Below, one piece after another: positions 1-11,999 of a stretch of DNA of 64,000 nucleotides; within the stretch, counting starts at the first letter, position 1, and each line of letters starts with the position of its first letter. The stretch lies in contig NC_088914.1 of NCBI RefSeq assembly GCF_963576675.1, positions 79,544,441 to 79,608,440 on the forward strand, read 5' to 3'. The DNA comes from Euphorbia lathyris. Lineage: Eukaryota > Streptophyta > Magnoliopsida > Malpighiales > Euphorbiaceae. Both the position numbers and the translations under genes were made by a program. The notes under the pieces were generated by a model. The model made no database searches. It saw only the letters and a program-made list of their open reading frames with translations, and was not told the origin of the DNA.

Positions 1-1058
1 CTAGTTTAAGTCGTAACCTTATATTCGTGAAAACGATTTTCGATAATTCAGGTGTTACCATAAGACCTCGAGCTTGAGTGACTCAACAACCCAAAGGCCC
101 CCAGTACTGTCGGCTGAATTATAATATTAGGGAGGCAACTATTTTATAACTTGCTTATTAACTTAACTTTTATTAAGTGAGGGATTTTATTTTAAGTCTC
201 ATAATCTAACCTAGTCTTGATTTGCTTCAGCATACATCAGACACTCATACATTCAACATTGACAATTATGGACATATTTCTAAGTTTATTCCGTTGAGAC
301 AGAAACGGAATAAAGGGTCACCCTAGGGAAATACTAACTATTACATATTTCTCTTTGGGTCCTCCGTCTTCTCCTTAGCGCCTTGAATTACAACAATATT
401 CAATTTCTAAGAAACTTCAATTCATTTGAAGGGATTTGGATGAGAAGAGAAATATAATAGAAAGTAAGATATAGCAGGACTCGCATGTCCTATTTTAAAA
501 TACCAAAAGACTAAATAACTATTATAGAGGGTATAATATGTCCATAATGCCAAACATGCAAAGACTCAATTAAATTAAATTTAATTGGTTGATCACATAA
601 ACTATTTATGTAATATTTTGAGTTAATCAAATTAACAACTTAAATTAATTTACATCCAATTTTAATCTTGTCAATTTTGTATCCTTTATATTTAATCTAA
701 TCAAATTGTAGCAAGTACATATTAGATTAATATAACATATACAAAATCAGTATCATGCATATCCTAATTAATTCGTATAATTCATTTAACGCTTTGAATT
801 ACTTATACCAACTATTTAGGTAAAACAAACTTTTAAATAAATTGATTTTGATAATCAAAACAAAGTTATTATATTCTGAAACATATATATATATTTAAAA
901 CGGGCATGTTTAAAACATCTTTTTAAAACGGTACCATTGATTGGGCCGGGTCGATTTAGTTGGCCCGTCCCTATCGTAACAGTTGCTGCCGTAGGGCAGC
1001 AGCATCACGCTGCAGCTGGTTGTTGCCGCATGACAGCAACCAGAGGCAGCAGCGGGTC

Positions 1059-1086
1059 GGGGTTGCTGCCTCGCGGCAGCGACCCC
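1059..1086. repeat. GC-rich hairpin in copia leader
   Basis: Arms GGGGTTGCTGCC (1059-1070) and GGCAGCGACCCC (1075-1086) pair around a 4-base loop with one non-Watson-Crick position. It lies in a GC-rich patch of about 150 bp (940-1090) rich in GCAGC/GCTGC words. At the matching place the related copia leader (44322-44375) has an (AT)n microsatellite instead. Confidence 0.7.
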
Positions 1087-1427
1087 GAAACGCTACTGTT
1101 TTTTTTAAATACATATATACATATAATTGTTTTAAAACGGTTTCAAAACAATTTTCAAAATATCCGTAATCAGTTTTTATCTTTTAGATTTAATAAAACA
1201 AAACGTTTTAATTATCTAACTATAAAACCTTTAATCTTTTGTTTAAACGATTATCAACCGAAATAATCAGGAACTATGCATATTCAGTTTTAATTATCAA
1301 GTAATCAAAACTTATTTATCTTTAGATTAATTAAACTAACCAATTAATTAATTAACCTAACAATAAATCTATTCAATCTGATTGAAAAACCCTTTTATTT
1401 ACATATATGAAATAACAAATTAACATA

Positions 1428-1440
1428 GGCTCTGATACCA
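1428..1440 (-). other. Primer-binding site, tRNA-iMet type
   Basis: The minus strand reads TGGTATCAGAGCC, the complement of the 3' end of plant initiator methionine tRNA, next to the LTR end TTCA. It marks the 5' LTR/leader border of the minus-strand copia fragment. Confidence 0.9.
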
Positions 1441-1501
1441 ATGAAGGAAAATAGACAAGCATAGGCGCAGCGGAATAATAAAATTTTATCTATTTTATTG
1501 T

Positions 1502-3038
1502 TGAGCGATTTCCGCAAGTGCACCGTATACGCTTGTAGTAAAAAAAGATATCGAACCCACAGGGAACGCTTTTTAACGAAAACTTATTTTAAATCGGTTT
1601 GATTTACTTTCAAGGTTTATAATATGGAAAATCGTTTAATTGGATTTGGTTTTGAAATTGCTAGAATAAGAATTAGACTAGAGTATGTAGAATGTTAGAA
1701 ATCACTTCTGATTTAAGGATGAATTTACAAAACAGAAACGTTTAGTGCTTTAGAAAAGTGAATAAATGTATTCGTTTGCATTAAGCAAAGAAAACAACTT
1801 TAAACTTTGTATACAAATTATATAAATGTAATAACGTGAACTCATTCAATTAAAAGGCTTTAAACGCAACAATCCCCTAACTGGTTAGATTGCTTCCTTA
1901 ACTGAATTGATACTTTTATCCAAGATACCAATTTGTTTAAGTGTTCAACAAAGTTTCCTTGTAAAGATTTTGAATTCAACTACGTATTAATGAAAACACC
2001 AGAACTCACTTTCGATCATTTACCATAAGTGCTACATAAAAATCTATCGAATAGAATAAACTTTATTAGATGAAGTATGAATTTGATACAAGTTTACAGA
2101 GAACAAGAAGCATGGAAGCTTTCGACGACTTTCAAGCGAACGGTTTGTCAATCCTTTCCTTGAACCTCGTTTAGAGTTTGTCAGGCTCCTGGGGTGAATC
2201 CTCTACTAAATCTTCTCGCTGAATCTTCGGAATAGAGATTGGTCTATCTACTACCAAAATGTAAACTAATATGAACAAATCTTAATCTAAATCTAAATCC
2301 TACTATGTATGTAATTATTGATAAACAACTTGTGTACGGCAAGATGCCTTTTACAAAAATGAAATCTAATCTCTGATTCATTTCTGAGTCTGAGTTTCTG
2401 CATAAACTCTACACTAATCTTACAAATCTAACTCTATCCTTCAACTCTGAATCAACTCTTTATTTATAGATGTTGAAGAGTCATGTTTGAAATGTCGTGT
2501 CCGCTGTGAAGGGTCGTATCTGCTGCGAAGAGACGTTTCTATCCACCCGAACGAACGTGTTTCTTGGAATTTAAACATGTGAATTTAGTGCTACAAAGGC
2601 TGCTGATCTTACCGAGAATGGAAATTCTCAGCTGAGAATGAGGGAGCAGTTTTTGGTCTTCGAAGCGAAGGAGAGAGGCGCTAGACTTTAGCGTGTCGCG
2701 ACCGAGAATTTGGGATTCTCGGTCACGACCCATAATTCTCTATCGAGAATTTTGGATTCTCTACCGAGAATATGAATTATTCTCCCGTTTCTGACTTCGT
2801 TCTCATCTTCTTCGTATCGGTGTGCTGATTTCTTCGTCTTTTGGCTCCTAACTTAGGGTATTTCCTTTGTTTTTTACCTCTTTTCATTCCTATTTGGATT
2901 TTACCAAATATTTAGGTACCTTGCATGAAAGAAACATATTCGGACGTAAAAGTACTCTAAATAGATATAAACAGCACGATTTTATAGCAAAACTGATGTA
3001 AATATTAATGATATTTTAGGTATATTTTGGGCTTAACA
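1502..3038 (-). repeat. LARD 3' LTR (complete)
   Basis: On the plus strand it begins TGAGCGATTTCCGC and ends GGGCTTAACA, i.e. TG...CA ends. The first 905 bp repeat at 8549-9416. It has a 37-bp segment near 1868-1905 that is missing in the right copy. Positions 2640-2790 contain several short inverted repeats built on the word CGAGAAT. Confidence 0.88.
2693..2729. repeat. Inverted repeat, CGAGAAT family, LTR copy
   Basis: Left arm GTGTCGCGACCGAGAAT (2693-2709) and right arm ATTCTCGGTCACGAC (2715-2729) form a hairpin with one mismatch. It is one of three long copies in this element; the others are at 5551-5588 and 7127-7162. Confidence 0.85.
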
Positions 3039-3062
3039 AATCTCCACACTTAATCTTTTGCT
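3039..3062 (-). other. LARD polypurine tract
   Basis: The minus strand reads AAGATTAAGTGTGGAGATT directly before the LTR start TGTTAAGCCC. Purine-rich and LTR-adjacent, as needed for plus-strand priming. Confidence 0.75.
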
Positions 3063-4189
3063 AGTCCCGAGCAAAATTTCACTGAATTTATTCTTTAACT
3101 AATCTCTTTATGAAAATAAAACATATATCTTTGTATTCCTTTTTAAATTAGTTAAGCCGAAAAGATTAACTTCGCATGACAAATTTATACGCAAAATATC
3201 AAACTAACTAGTATAAATATGATATATCATTCGTCTTGTATTTCAATTTTAAAATTGAAGTATTCGGGACAGTATAAGCACGCATGTTATTGAGTCTTTC
3301 GTCTCAAGGCATTTCAAAGCACAAAATTTCCTTTCCCAAAACTAAACTATTATATGAATTAAATCTTAGGTTAATTTATTTGCTTAGTTACGCCCGAGAT
3401 AAGGGTGGTCTCGATCGTAACTTTATATGCATTTATTTGTGTTCGCTTAAGAGGTACAGACCATGCCATGGGTGGACGCAATCGTTACTTTAAACTTAAA
3501 CACGCTTAATTTTTGCTTATAACTTTAACGTTCCTTCCATACCTCGATTGTGATAAGGGTGGTCTCAATCGTGGCCAAAAGTAAACGATACTTAATTTTC
3601 TTCCCTTTCATACCTCGATTGTGATAAGGTTGGTCTCAATCGTGGCCAAAAGTTAAGAATTCAACTAATTGATTAATTAATATGAGATATAAAATTAAAA
3701 TTGTAAATTGGGAAAAAGAAAGATAGCACATTCATCCTATATTGATTTAAAATTCAACATGTATTATGGCTAAAGTTTCCTTAAAAACTTCAATTGGTGT
3801 TAATGTAAGACGAAATCAAACCGTGCTAAAAATTGTTAGTTTAATTTAATACCTATAAACCTAATTGAAAATTTAAAATAAGATTTATTGTATCATGAAT
3901 TGCATGATATAAAACAGAGATTGAAAATAAAGAATTTATTTACTTATATACATTCACTCGAGATGTTTTTTTACTTAAAATCGTTTCGGAGACTTATGAA
4001 TAATATGAAAAATATTGCCCCTATAGAAATATCATTTCTAACGATAATGATAACCTAAAAATAATCATAAGTTAAATGTTTTAAACATATGAAAATGTAT
4101 GTTATGAAAGTGTTGTATTTATAAATGTTGCTTAAAAATTATTCGTTGCATTTATTCGTAAAAAAAATAAAAAAATAAAATGATATATG

Positions 4190-4216
4190 CAATATCTCCT
4201 CCCACACTTAATTTGG
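4190..4216 (-). other. Second, internal polypurine-like tract
   Basis: The minus strand reads TTAAGTGTGGGAGGAGAT, very like the LTR-adjacent tract at 3039-3062 but 1.15 kb inside the element. It could be a central PPT or the relic of an older PPT/LTR border. Confidence 0.5.
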
Positions 4217-5550
4217 ACCATGTCCTCATTGGTGCAAAAATTGATAAAACACGAAAAAATTGTACGAAATAAATCATACGAGTTAAGAAGGAAAAATTAT
4301 GAAATTAAAGCATCCATCATAAGAATAAAATTGTACCAAACATAATTAAAAACAACATAAGAGATAAATGAGTTGAGAAAAGTTAAGATAAAACCTATTC
4401 ATGTGAAAGTGAACCCGGTGGAGACGGTGTGGACACTACGCCTGGACGACGGAAAAAAATGATAATAACTGGCATCTTGTTGACGTGTGCTTGCTCCTCA
4501 AAGTATGGATATTGGCATCCACCACGTAAATTCTTGAACTCATTTCTTGAATGCTTTCAACAATATCATCGAATCGCGAATTCATGTGACGGTTGTGTGC
4601 ATCCATTTGGTTCAAAATTCTTGGCAAATTAACTTGATCATTAACATTGTTCTTAGCACCAACATGGCCTTGTGCTTGTGTTTAGGCATCAACATGCTCC
4701 TCTTCACACCCTCTTCATCTTTTGTATCTTCATGCATATCGTCATCCTCACCAAAATGTGTCTCCGCATGACCATCCTCTTGAATACCATTATAATGTGA
4801 ACTTGGGACACCAACATTGAACTTGCAAAACTAGCCAACATTGGCTAACCATTAAATGAATGTGTAAAATTGCGGTATAATCCAAGATCGGAAAATAAGT
4901 AGGAGTAAGTGATTGAAAATACTCGTAGCATCCAAAACAATCCCCGTAATCAAATGACCAAAGGAATGTGCTCAGTGGTTGAAATCGAAACATGGACTGA
5001 ATTGGCAAAAAGCATTCCAATGTTAATCTACCATGAAACCCTTGAAGATGTAATCCAAAATTAACAAACAAAGTCTAACTTCGAATCCTGATCTTTTAAC
5101 ATGCCCAAAGAGAAAATAGGATAAAAATTTTTATTAAAATAGAAATGACTATTATCCTTAATGAGTTTGCTAGAAGCGTGTTTGGAATTAAATTCATCCA
5201 ATCCAACTTCATAAAATTAACCGAAATCCCTAAATGTAATCCTCTCATTCTCCGGAGCATAGGAAAGAGTAACCTTCTTATATTTAGGCATGGAAATTTT
5301 AAACTTTTAGAGAGAAATAAAATAGAAAATTGGTGTAAAAGATAGAGAAAATAAAGGGTTAGGTTATGGATGTTGTGTTTGGGAAAGTAAAGGTGATATG
5401 GGTGAATTTATGTGTTTGAAATAGAGTTTGGGTAATGTTTGTATAAGTGATAGGTTGATATAGGGTTATATATGTGTTAGGAAGTAGTGTAGGAATAGGA
5501 AAAGCTGAATTTTTGACAAAAATCGGAAGCCAACCCTTGCTACAGGTCGT

Positions 5551-5588
5551 GTGTCGCGACCGAGAATCCAGATTCTCGGTCGCGACAC
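5551..5588. repeat. Perfect 18-bp palindrome, CGAGAAT family
   Basis: GTGTCGCGACCGAGAATC at 5551-5568 and its exact reverse complement at 5571-5588 are separated by 2 bp. A shorter related pair follows at about 5642-5672. It is symmetric, so it has no strand. Confidence 0.95.
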
Positions 5589-6610
5589 TTCATTTTCAGA
5601 GAGAAAATCTCACTGAAAATTACATGTTTTCGCTGAAGTTACCGAGAATTATTAATTCTCGGCCGAGAATCTGCACCTGGCAACGACAAAATGTGCGTGA
5701 AAACTCATAAATGAAAACATGTATACCTGAAACTTAAAAACAAAAATTAAAACATTAAATAAAAGGAAAACCAAAGGTTTATCCTTATTAATTTTGAGTA
5801 ATGAAACAATTAAAGCCTTAAACAGAGTGAATTGTAGAATCAATGTTCATTAAGTCACATAAGTTAAATGAATCTTCTAAAAGATAATAAATGTAAGTGC
5901 ATGTATGTATTTATTCATGCTTAAAACTTAAACATGATCCTTATTCAAATTAAATAAGCATTCAAATAATGAAACATTTAACCTTAAACATTAACCTTAT
6001 TCTAATTGATACAGATTCATATGAAAAATTGTATGTTTTATTTTAGTAAGTTCATACTGATATATGTAATAGTAGCATTAAAGTGATTCATACAGACTCA
6101 GGTGCTAATAGTGTATAAATCTGAACAGACATAAATCAGAATGAAAAATTAAAAGTATGAAATGAAATGAAGGTTTATTGCATAACACATGTGTACATAA
6201 ATGAACAAGAACATATGTACTAGAAAAATTAAAAACGAACCTATATACAAAAACAAACAAATGAAAATTAAACAAATCAAATTATTAATCACTTATTCAC
6301 ATGAAATCTGAAGCATTGAAACTTGTTGCAGATTAATGAAAGGATATACAGATTCATTTTAACATCATATACACATTCATGTTTGAAAGTTATACTGTTT
6401 CATTTTAATATTATATACAGATGCATTCTAATAACATGCATGGTTAACATATATTAATCAAAAATAAACAAAGAATCAAACTTGATTTTTTTATTAAAAA
6501 TGAAAAACATATATACATAATAACACAAAGAACAGACATATATAAAAATGAAAACAAACCTATATACAAACTTTATATACACAAATTAAAATCAAATAGA
6601 ACAAAACAAA

Positions 6611-6865
6611 TTAAACTAAATTCTCATCCCGTTGAATTGGGATTCGCATAGCACGGTAACGATCAATCTTCACCTGCACGAAGATCTGTCTTTCTTCCGC
6701 AGAAAGAACTTGTGGGCCAACCCTAAAAATACGCTTCACAAGGCCTTCATCTTGGTTGCAAATGGAAAATGGTGCGTCGTAGCGTTCTGACATATCAGGA
6801 CGCATACAGTGTGCAACCGCATTCTTCTTGGAAGATTTATGCTTGGCAGTCATGTTTATGTTCAA
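6611..6865 (-). CDS. Small hypothetical ORF in LARD interior (84 aa)
   Basis: An ATG-started frame of 84 codons on the coding strand of the element, about 1.7 kb after the PBS, where gag would sit in a complete element. It is basic at the N-terminus (HKSSKKN) with no zinc knuckle, signal peptide or membrane segment, and I recognise no domain. It may be chance or a gag remnant; nothing supports expression. Confidence 0.2.
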   Translation of the reverse strand: MNINMTAKHKSSKKNAVAHCMRPDMSERYDAPFSICNQDEGLVKRIFRVGPQVLSAEERQIFVQVKIDRYRAMRIPIQRDENLV

Positions 6866-7126
6866 AGGAAAAAGTCTCTGGAACTTTTTGAAAGGTTTAA
6901 ATAGTTGGAGAAAAATATCAGATTTTGTCTGAAAGAGATGAAAAGTATTGAAATCTGATCATCTCTAATTATTTATAATGATGTTAGGATGAATTAATGT
7001 GTTTGTTGGTGGCGAAAAGGTTCAAATTCACGCCATTTGAACATGAAGAAGCTTAATTTTTCAAAATATTCAGCAATGGTGCATGAACTGAAGAAGAAAG
7101 AAGGATACAGGTCTGATACACGCCCA

Positions 7127-7162
7127 TGTCGCGACCGAGAATGGCAATTCTCGGTCGCGACA
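7127..7162. repeat. Perfect 16-bp palindrome, CGAGAAT family
   Basis: TGTCGCGACCGAGAAT (7127-7142) is repeated inverted at 7147-7162 with a 4-bp spacer. Shorter CGAGAAT/ATTCTCG pairs follow near 7218-7238 and 7290-7325. Confidence 0.95.
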
Positions 7163-8521
7163 CGCTGATTTCCACCAGGAAATCACGCGTCGAAATCCCT
7201 AAAATGTTGATCTTGGCCGAGAATATCAATTCTCGGTAAGTTCAGAGAAATTTTTTTTCTTTCTTCCTTTCCCTTGAAAGTTTGGAATCCTGAATTCTCA
7301 ACTGAGATTTCACATTCTCGGTAAGTTCAGAATTTTTCAAAACATCAAACAAAAAGTCATTGTAGAGATTTTAATAATCTCTAGACAAACATAAACTTAA
7401 ATTTTGTGTAACTTTTAATTCAATTGAGATTTTTTTTTTAAATCTAAAGACACTTTCCTCATAAATTACAAATATTTAAGATTCATAGCATATTTTCAAT
7501 ATCGTTCAAAGAAATTTTTATTTCTAAACTAATTATTACTTCTAAACTAAAGACTAATGTATAAACTAAACTAAAATAAAATGTAAGAATTTAAAATATG
7601 AAAAAAACTAAAAACTAAAAAATGTGATAATCCTTAAGAATTCTCAAGGAGAATCAAAATCATGGACAGAATTAATTACTTAGACCGGTTTTAAATAATG
7701 GTTCTGTCCATTTAACTTACCTGGGAATAATTTCAAGCAGGAATAAAAGAAAGTAGAACTGTACCCCCAACTTTGAAATTATGATTATATATATTTTTTT
7801 TTCTTTTTTTTTAGCATTTTTTGTTTTAGCGCTTTCTTTTTTTAGCGTTTTCTCAATTTAAGGATCTAATGATTTCGGTTAAATGCCTGAACTTCTAGTT
7901 CTGGCCACGAACAAAAACTACGCACATGAACCGAAATTTTCAAAACTATATTAAAAGTATACAATTCCTTCCCAGCGGATAAGATAATTTCATCCTACTT
8001 GCTCATCTGTCTGAGAAGAGTTGATCGGCTGTTTCTTAGAGAGATATATGTAGGTGTTTAAGGAAATGATAGGATAAAAGAAGAAATTATTTGGGTGTAA
8101 TGTAGGAATTGAATAAATTTTTTACAAAGAGATATGATGTTTTAGTGAAGGATTAAGTGTATAGAAAAGAGGTAAAATGTGTTTGGGAAGAGGTAAATTT
8201 TCTGGAAAAATCATCTGTCACGTCTGACATCCTGTTTCATAAAATTTTCTTTCCTTCTGATGTATCTGCATGCTTAATTTCTTTTCTGTAGACTCCTTCT
8301 GTGAATTTCATTGATAATCAAATCTCCAGGTTATCTTTGAAAAAACTTGAATTTTTTTTATCTGCAAACATCTAATTGCAAACATTAAATAACAACGAGG
8401 ATTTAGTCCTAGTGACCATCCTCAATAAATAAAATAAAACTAGAAAATAAATAAATATATTATAAACCAAGGTTCGAAATAAAACACGAAAAATATAAAT
8501 TTTTGTTAAAAATTTTGGCGT

Positions 8522-8539
8522 TCCCCGGCAACGGCGCCA
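8522..8539 (-). other. Primer-binding site, tRNA-Asp type
   Basis: The minus strand reads TGGCGCCGTTGCCGGGGA, the complement of the 3' end of plant tRNA-Asp and the usual PBS of Athila-lineage elements. It lies 9 bp inside the 5' LTR border and fixes the element's orientation. Confidence 0.9.
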
Positions 8540-8548
8540 AAAACTTAT

Positions 8549-9416
8549 TGAGCGATTTCCGCAAGTGCACGGTATACGCTTGTAGTAATAAAAGATATCG
8601 AACCCACAGGGAACGCTTTTTAATGAAAACTTATTTTAAATCGGTTTGATTTACTTTCAAGGTTTATAATATGGAAAATCGTTTAATTGGATTTGGTTTT
8701 GAAATTGCTAGAATAAGAATTAGACTAGAGTATGTAGAATGTTAGAAATCACTTCTGATTTAAGGATGAATTTACAAAATAGAAACGTTTAGTGCTTTAG
8801 AAAAGTGAATAAATGTATTCGTTTGCATTAAGCAAAGAAAACAACTTTAAACTTTGTATACAAATTATATAAATGTAATAACGTGAACTCATTCAATTTA
8901 AAGGCTTTGAACGCAATTGATACTTTTATCCAAGATACCAATTTGTTTAAGTGTTCAACAAAGTTTCCTTGTAAAGATTTTGAATTCAACTACGTATTAA
9001 TGAAAACACCAGAACTCACTTTCGATCATTTACCATAAGTGCTACATAAAAATCTATCGAATAGAATAAACTTTATTAGATGAAGTATGAATTTGATACA
9101 AGTTTACAGAGAACAAGAAGCATGGAAGCTTTCGACGACTTTCAAGCGAACGGTTTGTCAATCCTTTCCTTGAACCTCGTTTAGAGTTTGTCAGGCTCCT
9201 GGGGTGAATCCTCTACTAAATCTTCTCGCTGAATCTTCGGAATAGAGATTGGTCTATCTACTACCAAAATGTAAACTAATATGAACAAATCTTAATCTAA
9301 ATCTAAATCCTACTGTGTATGTAATTATTGATAAACAACTTGTGTACGGCAAGATGCCTTTTACAAAAATGAAATCTAATCTCTGACTCATTTCTGAGTC
9401 TGAGTTTCTGCATAAA
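8549..9416 (-). repeat. LARD 5' LTR, truncated
   Basis: Repeats the first part of 1502-3038 up to the word TTTCTGCATAAA and then stops abruptly at the Athila LTR start. The missing ~630 bp (equivalent to 2407-3038) are not found beyond the Athila element or elsewhere in the window. Confidence 0.88.
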
Positions 9417-10679
9417 TGTTAGGCATGAAATTGACTACATTTAAAGGTGTTAATTATAATGAATTAAGGGAGTTTGTAGTGTTTTATTACATGAAAGAAG
9501 GTCTTATATATGTTTTTATGCAGATAAGGAAAGACTTAGCCGAATAGACTGGAAGCAGCCTGTTCGCACAACCAAGAGGAGATTATGCCATTCTTTGATC
9601 CAGCGGTCAAACACCGGAACCCCTGGTGATGGATAGCGACTAGACGGGAAGAAGGTACGACAGTAGCTGCTGGCAGAGAGGCGGATAAGTGCAGGCGTAA
9701 AGTAACATGATGAAAAGAAAGCTCAACCCTTGAGTGTTCAAGGGTCAAAATGATCTTCACCACTTTTAGCAATTTTTAGATTTCTGAACATTTGACTTTG
9801 TTTTGTAATATATTTTGTGCGGATACTCTTCTAGTACCGTTTTAGACCGTGACCTTTCCTTTAAATAGAGGTAGTAAGGAAGGAAAGGGAGAGCACTTTT
9901 TGGGAGAACAAAAAGATAGACTTTGTAAAAGGGAGAGAGCTCCATCGATGGAGTTTCAGAGCTTCGAACTATCAGATTGCTCACTCGCCTGTATGAGTGA
10001 GTAATCCTTTTGAATGGGCTCGGCCAGTCGGGGCCGGTAATGTAAGTTTTTCCAAGTCTAGCAATGAATGAATGATGTTAATGCATGAAGTGTTTGTTGA
10101 GGCTTTATATTTAAATGCTTGAGCATGTATGTTTGTGTTAGATGAATGACAGGAAACTGCTTTCATCTTCACCGAACTCTCTATCAAACATCCAACCCCG
10201 AAGCAGAAATGTTAGGTGGTTTTATCAAGGGTTTTCTCATAAGAAATGTTGTTTCAATCTTAATGCAAGAAAGAACAAACCTTTAGGACGCTACGGGTTT
10301 TAGTAAATTTTAGAATCTTAAGAACACACGAGAGTTGACTTAAGTGAGAGTTAACATAGAAACCTTGGCTTCAGTTGCATCATTGATGATTTGTTAGGTT
10401 GTTTTGAAGCTTACAGTAACCTATTCCGGTGTGCTTAGCCTGTTCTCCTTATTATCATTATCAAGCAATCATTTTTCACACGTAAAGCAACTTGTTTAGT
10501 CATTAGTCTTCACAACCACCAACATCTATCATCATAAAAGAATCACACACAGCGAACACCCTATTCTGCAAAGTATTCCTTGTAAACTTTGGTCCTCAAT
10601 CCCTGTGGATACGATACTCGACTTATCACTTTATTACTTGTATCTAGTGCACTTGCTAGAGTCTGTTCGGAAGACAACA
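9417..10679 (+). repeat. Athila-like 5' LTR
   Basis: Begins TGTTAGGCATG and ends AAGACAACA; related to 57703-58956 along its length, most strongly over the last 250 bp, with many substitutions and indels in the first part. The sequence right after it (AGGCAATAAAG) is not a PBS, showing that the internal 5' end was lost. ORFs read on the minus strand here are not genes. Confidence 0.85.
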
Positions 10680-10689
10680 AGGCAATAAA

Positions 10690-11999
10690 GACGATGTAGA
10701 GCCAGACATGAAGACGATGATGATGCAGTTCATGAAGCAGACACAAGCGTCAATTAAAAATCTGGAAACACAAGTCCATCAATTAGCTGCATCTACGTCA
10801 AAAGGAAAGGGAATAATGCCAAGCAACACGAAGCCAAACCCAAAGGGCGATGTCATGGCCATCACTCTGAGATCTGGTAAGCAAACTCAACCAACTGTAT
10901 CTACTGATGAAAATGCTGAGTGTGCAGGAACATCCGAAGAAACTGAAGGATAGCAGCAAAAAATTGTTCCTAGTCAAGAAGAAACCGTCGAAAAAAAATC
11001 CACTAGTGAGCAAGATCAGGGGGAACGCGGAAAGATGTACAAGCCACCTCCGCCGTATGTTCCACCTGTGCCATATCCAATGCGGTTAATCAACAAAAAG
11101 CTGGAAGAACAGAATTCTAAGGTGCTAGACACTTTGAGGAAGTTGCATATCAACATTCCCTTCGTGGAAGCACTTGCCTAGATGCCGACATACGCGAAAT
11201 TCCTAAAAGACATCTTGTCAAACAAGTAAAAGCTGGAAAACATATCAATGATCCAACTCAACAGGGATTGTTCTTCAATACTCCAGAACAAGCATCAGCT
11301 TCCGAAAAAGCTAAAAGATCCAGGGAGTTTTTCTATTCCTTGTTCAATTGGAAGGTTAAATATTGAAAATGAACTATGTGACCTAGGAGCTAGCATAAAC
11401 CTAATGTCGTATTCTGTATATGCTAAACTAGGATTAGGAGAACCACAACCAACCAGAATGTCAATTTAGTTGGCCGATCGATCAGTATGTTATCCTAGGG
11501 GAGTCGTGGAAGATGTGTTGGTCAAAGTAGGAAAATTCATATTGCCTGTTGATTTTATCATAATGGACATAGACGAGGACCTGCATGTTCCTATTATCCT
11601 AGGGAGACCGTTTTTAGCAACGGGTAAAGCATTGATAGATGTGGGAGAGGGACAACTATTTTTAAGAATTAATGGGGAGGAGATCATTTTTAAAATGAAT
11701 GAGGCAATGAGACGAGCTAACACTAGTGATGACACATGTTGTTTCTTAGATGATTTCCAAAGTCTTTCCCCTTTGCAGGAACAGGACACTCTGGAAACTC
11801 TATTGGGAGAAGAGGTGAACTTATGTGAAGGAACAGGCTGTTCCATTGAATCCAACTTACCTACACCTCCTTTAGATCCTACTGTCCCCACTCATCAAGA
11901 ACCACCAGAGATACCAACTGTACCATTATCTAAACCTGAACTGAAACCGTTACCTTCACATCTCGAGTATGCCTTCCTAGAACCACCTAGCGGGAGGCC
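10690..11999 (+). pseudogene. Athila-like Gag C-terminus and protease, broken
   Basis: In one frame the translation contains the Athila Gag tail (NLETQVHQLA, then PSNTKPNPKGD and AITLRSGK), a proline-rich link, then an aspartic protease region with CDLGASINLM, where the usual D-S-G type triad reads D-L-G-A, and the second motif ILGRPFLATGKALIDV at about 11590-11640. Nonsense codons occur at 10951, 11179, 11227 and 11467 without loss of frame. The Gag capsid half is absent because the region between LTR and here is deleted. The protein would normally process the polyprotein in virus-like particles; this copy cannot. Confidence 0.8.

Larger units (their letters stand above)
1..1501 (-). mobile_element. 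5' fragment of a Ty1/copia element (leader plus 60 bp of LTR)
   Basis: Read on the minus strand this stretch aligns over nearly its whole length with the untranslated leader of the copia element at 43993-45250, sharing for example the run GGTAACACCTGAATTATCG (rev. comp. near 41-59, and at 45187). It starts with an iMet primer-binding site at 1428-1440; only the last 60 bp of the 5' LTR (1442-1501) remain before the next element begins. The coding part lies beyond the left window edge. No ORF here is a gene. The LTR end differs from that of the 24135-51657 copia, so this is a related family rather than the same one. Confidence 0.85.
3063..8521 (-). other. LARD interior, no recognisable retrotransposon gene
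   Basis: About 5.5 kb of AT-rich DNA without protease, RT, RNase H or integrase motifs in any frame. It holds short imperfect direct repeats (for example near 3540-3660, where a 35-bp phrase with TACCTCGATTGTGATAAGG occurs twice), three CGAGAAT palindromes, and two short minus-strand ORFs (4436-4627 and 6611-6865). The minus-strand frame at 4436-4627 is rich in D/E/R/S and could be a decayed coiled coil; I do not recognise it. Confidence 0.75.
1502..9416 (-). mobile_element. Non-autonomous LTR retrotransposon (LARD), 5' LTR truncated
   Basis: Two direct repeats (1502-2406 and 8549-9416) flank 5.5 kb without retrotransposon genes. A tRNA-Asp type PBS lies against the right copy and a polypurine tract against the left copy, so the element runs on the minus strand with its 5' LTR on the right. 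The left LTR is complete (1537 bp); the right one stops at 9416 where the Athila-like LTR starts. The PBS and PPT style resemble Athila-lineage gypsy elements, so it may be an Athila-dependent passenger; that is inference. Hand comparison finds about eight substitutions and one 37-bp indel in the shared 867 bp. Confidence 0.85.

Noticed and set aside
937..1266. 109-codon ORF in the GC-rich patch
   Set aside because: Lies antisense in a copia leader; openness is due to local composition.
8522..8539. tRNA gene fragment
   Set aside because: Only 18 bases match the tRNA-Asp end and they sit beside an LTR; this is a primer-binding site. Likewise the iMet and Arg type matches.
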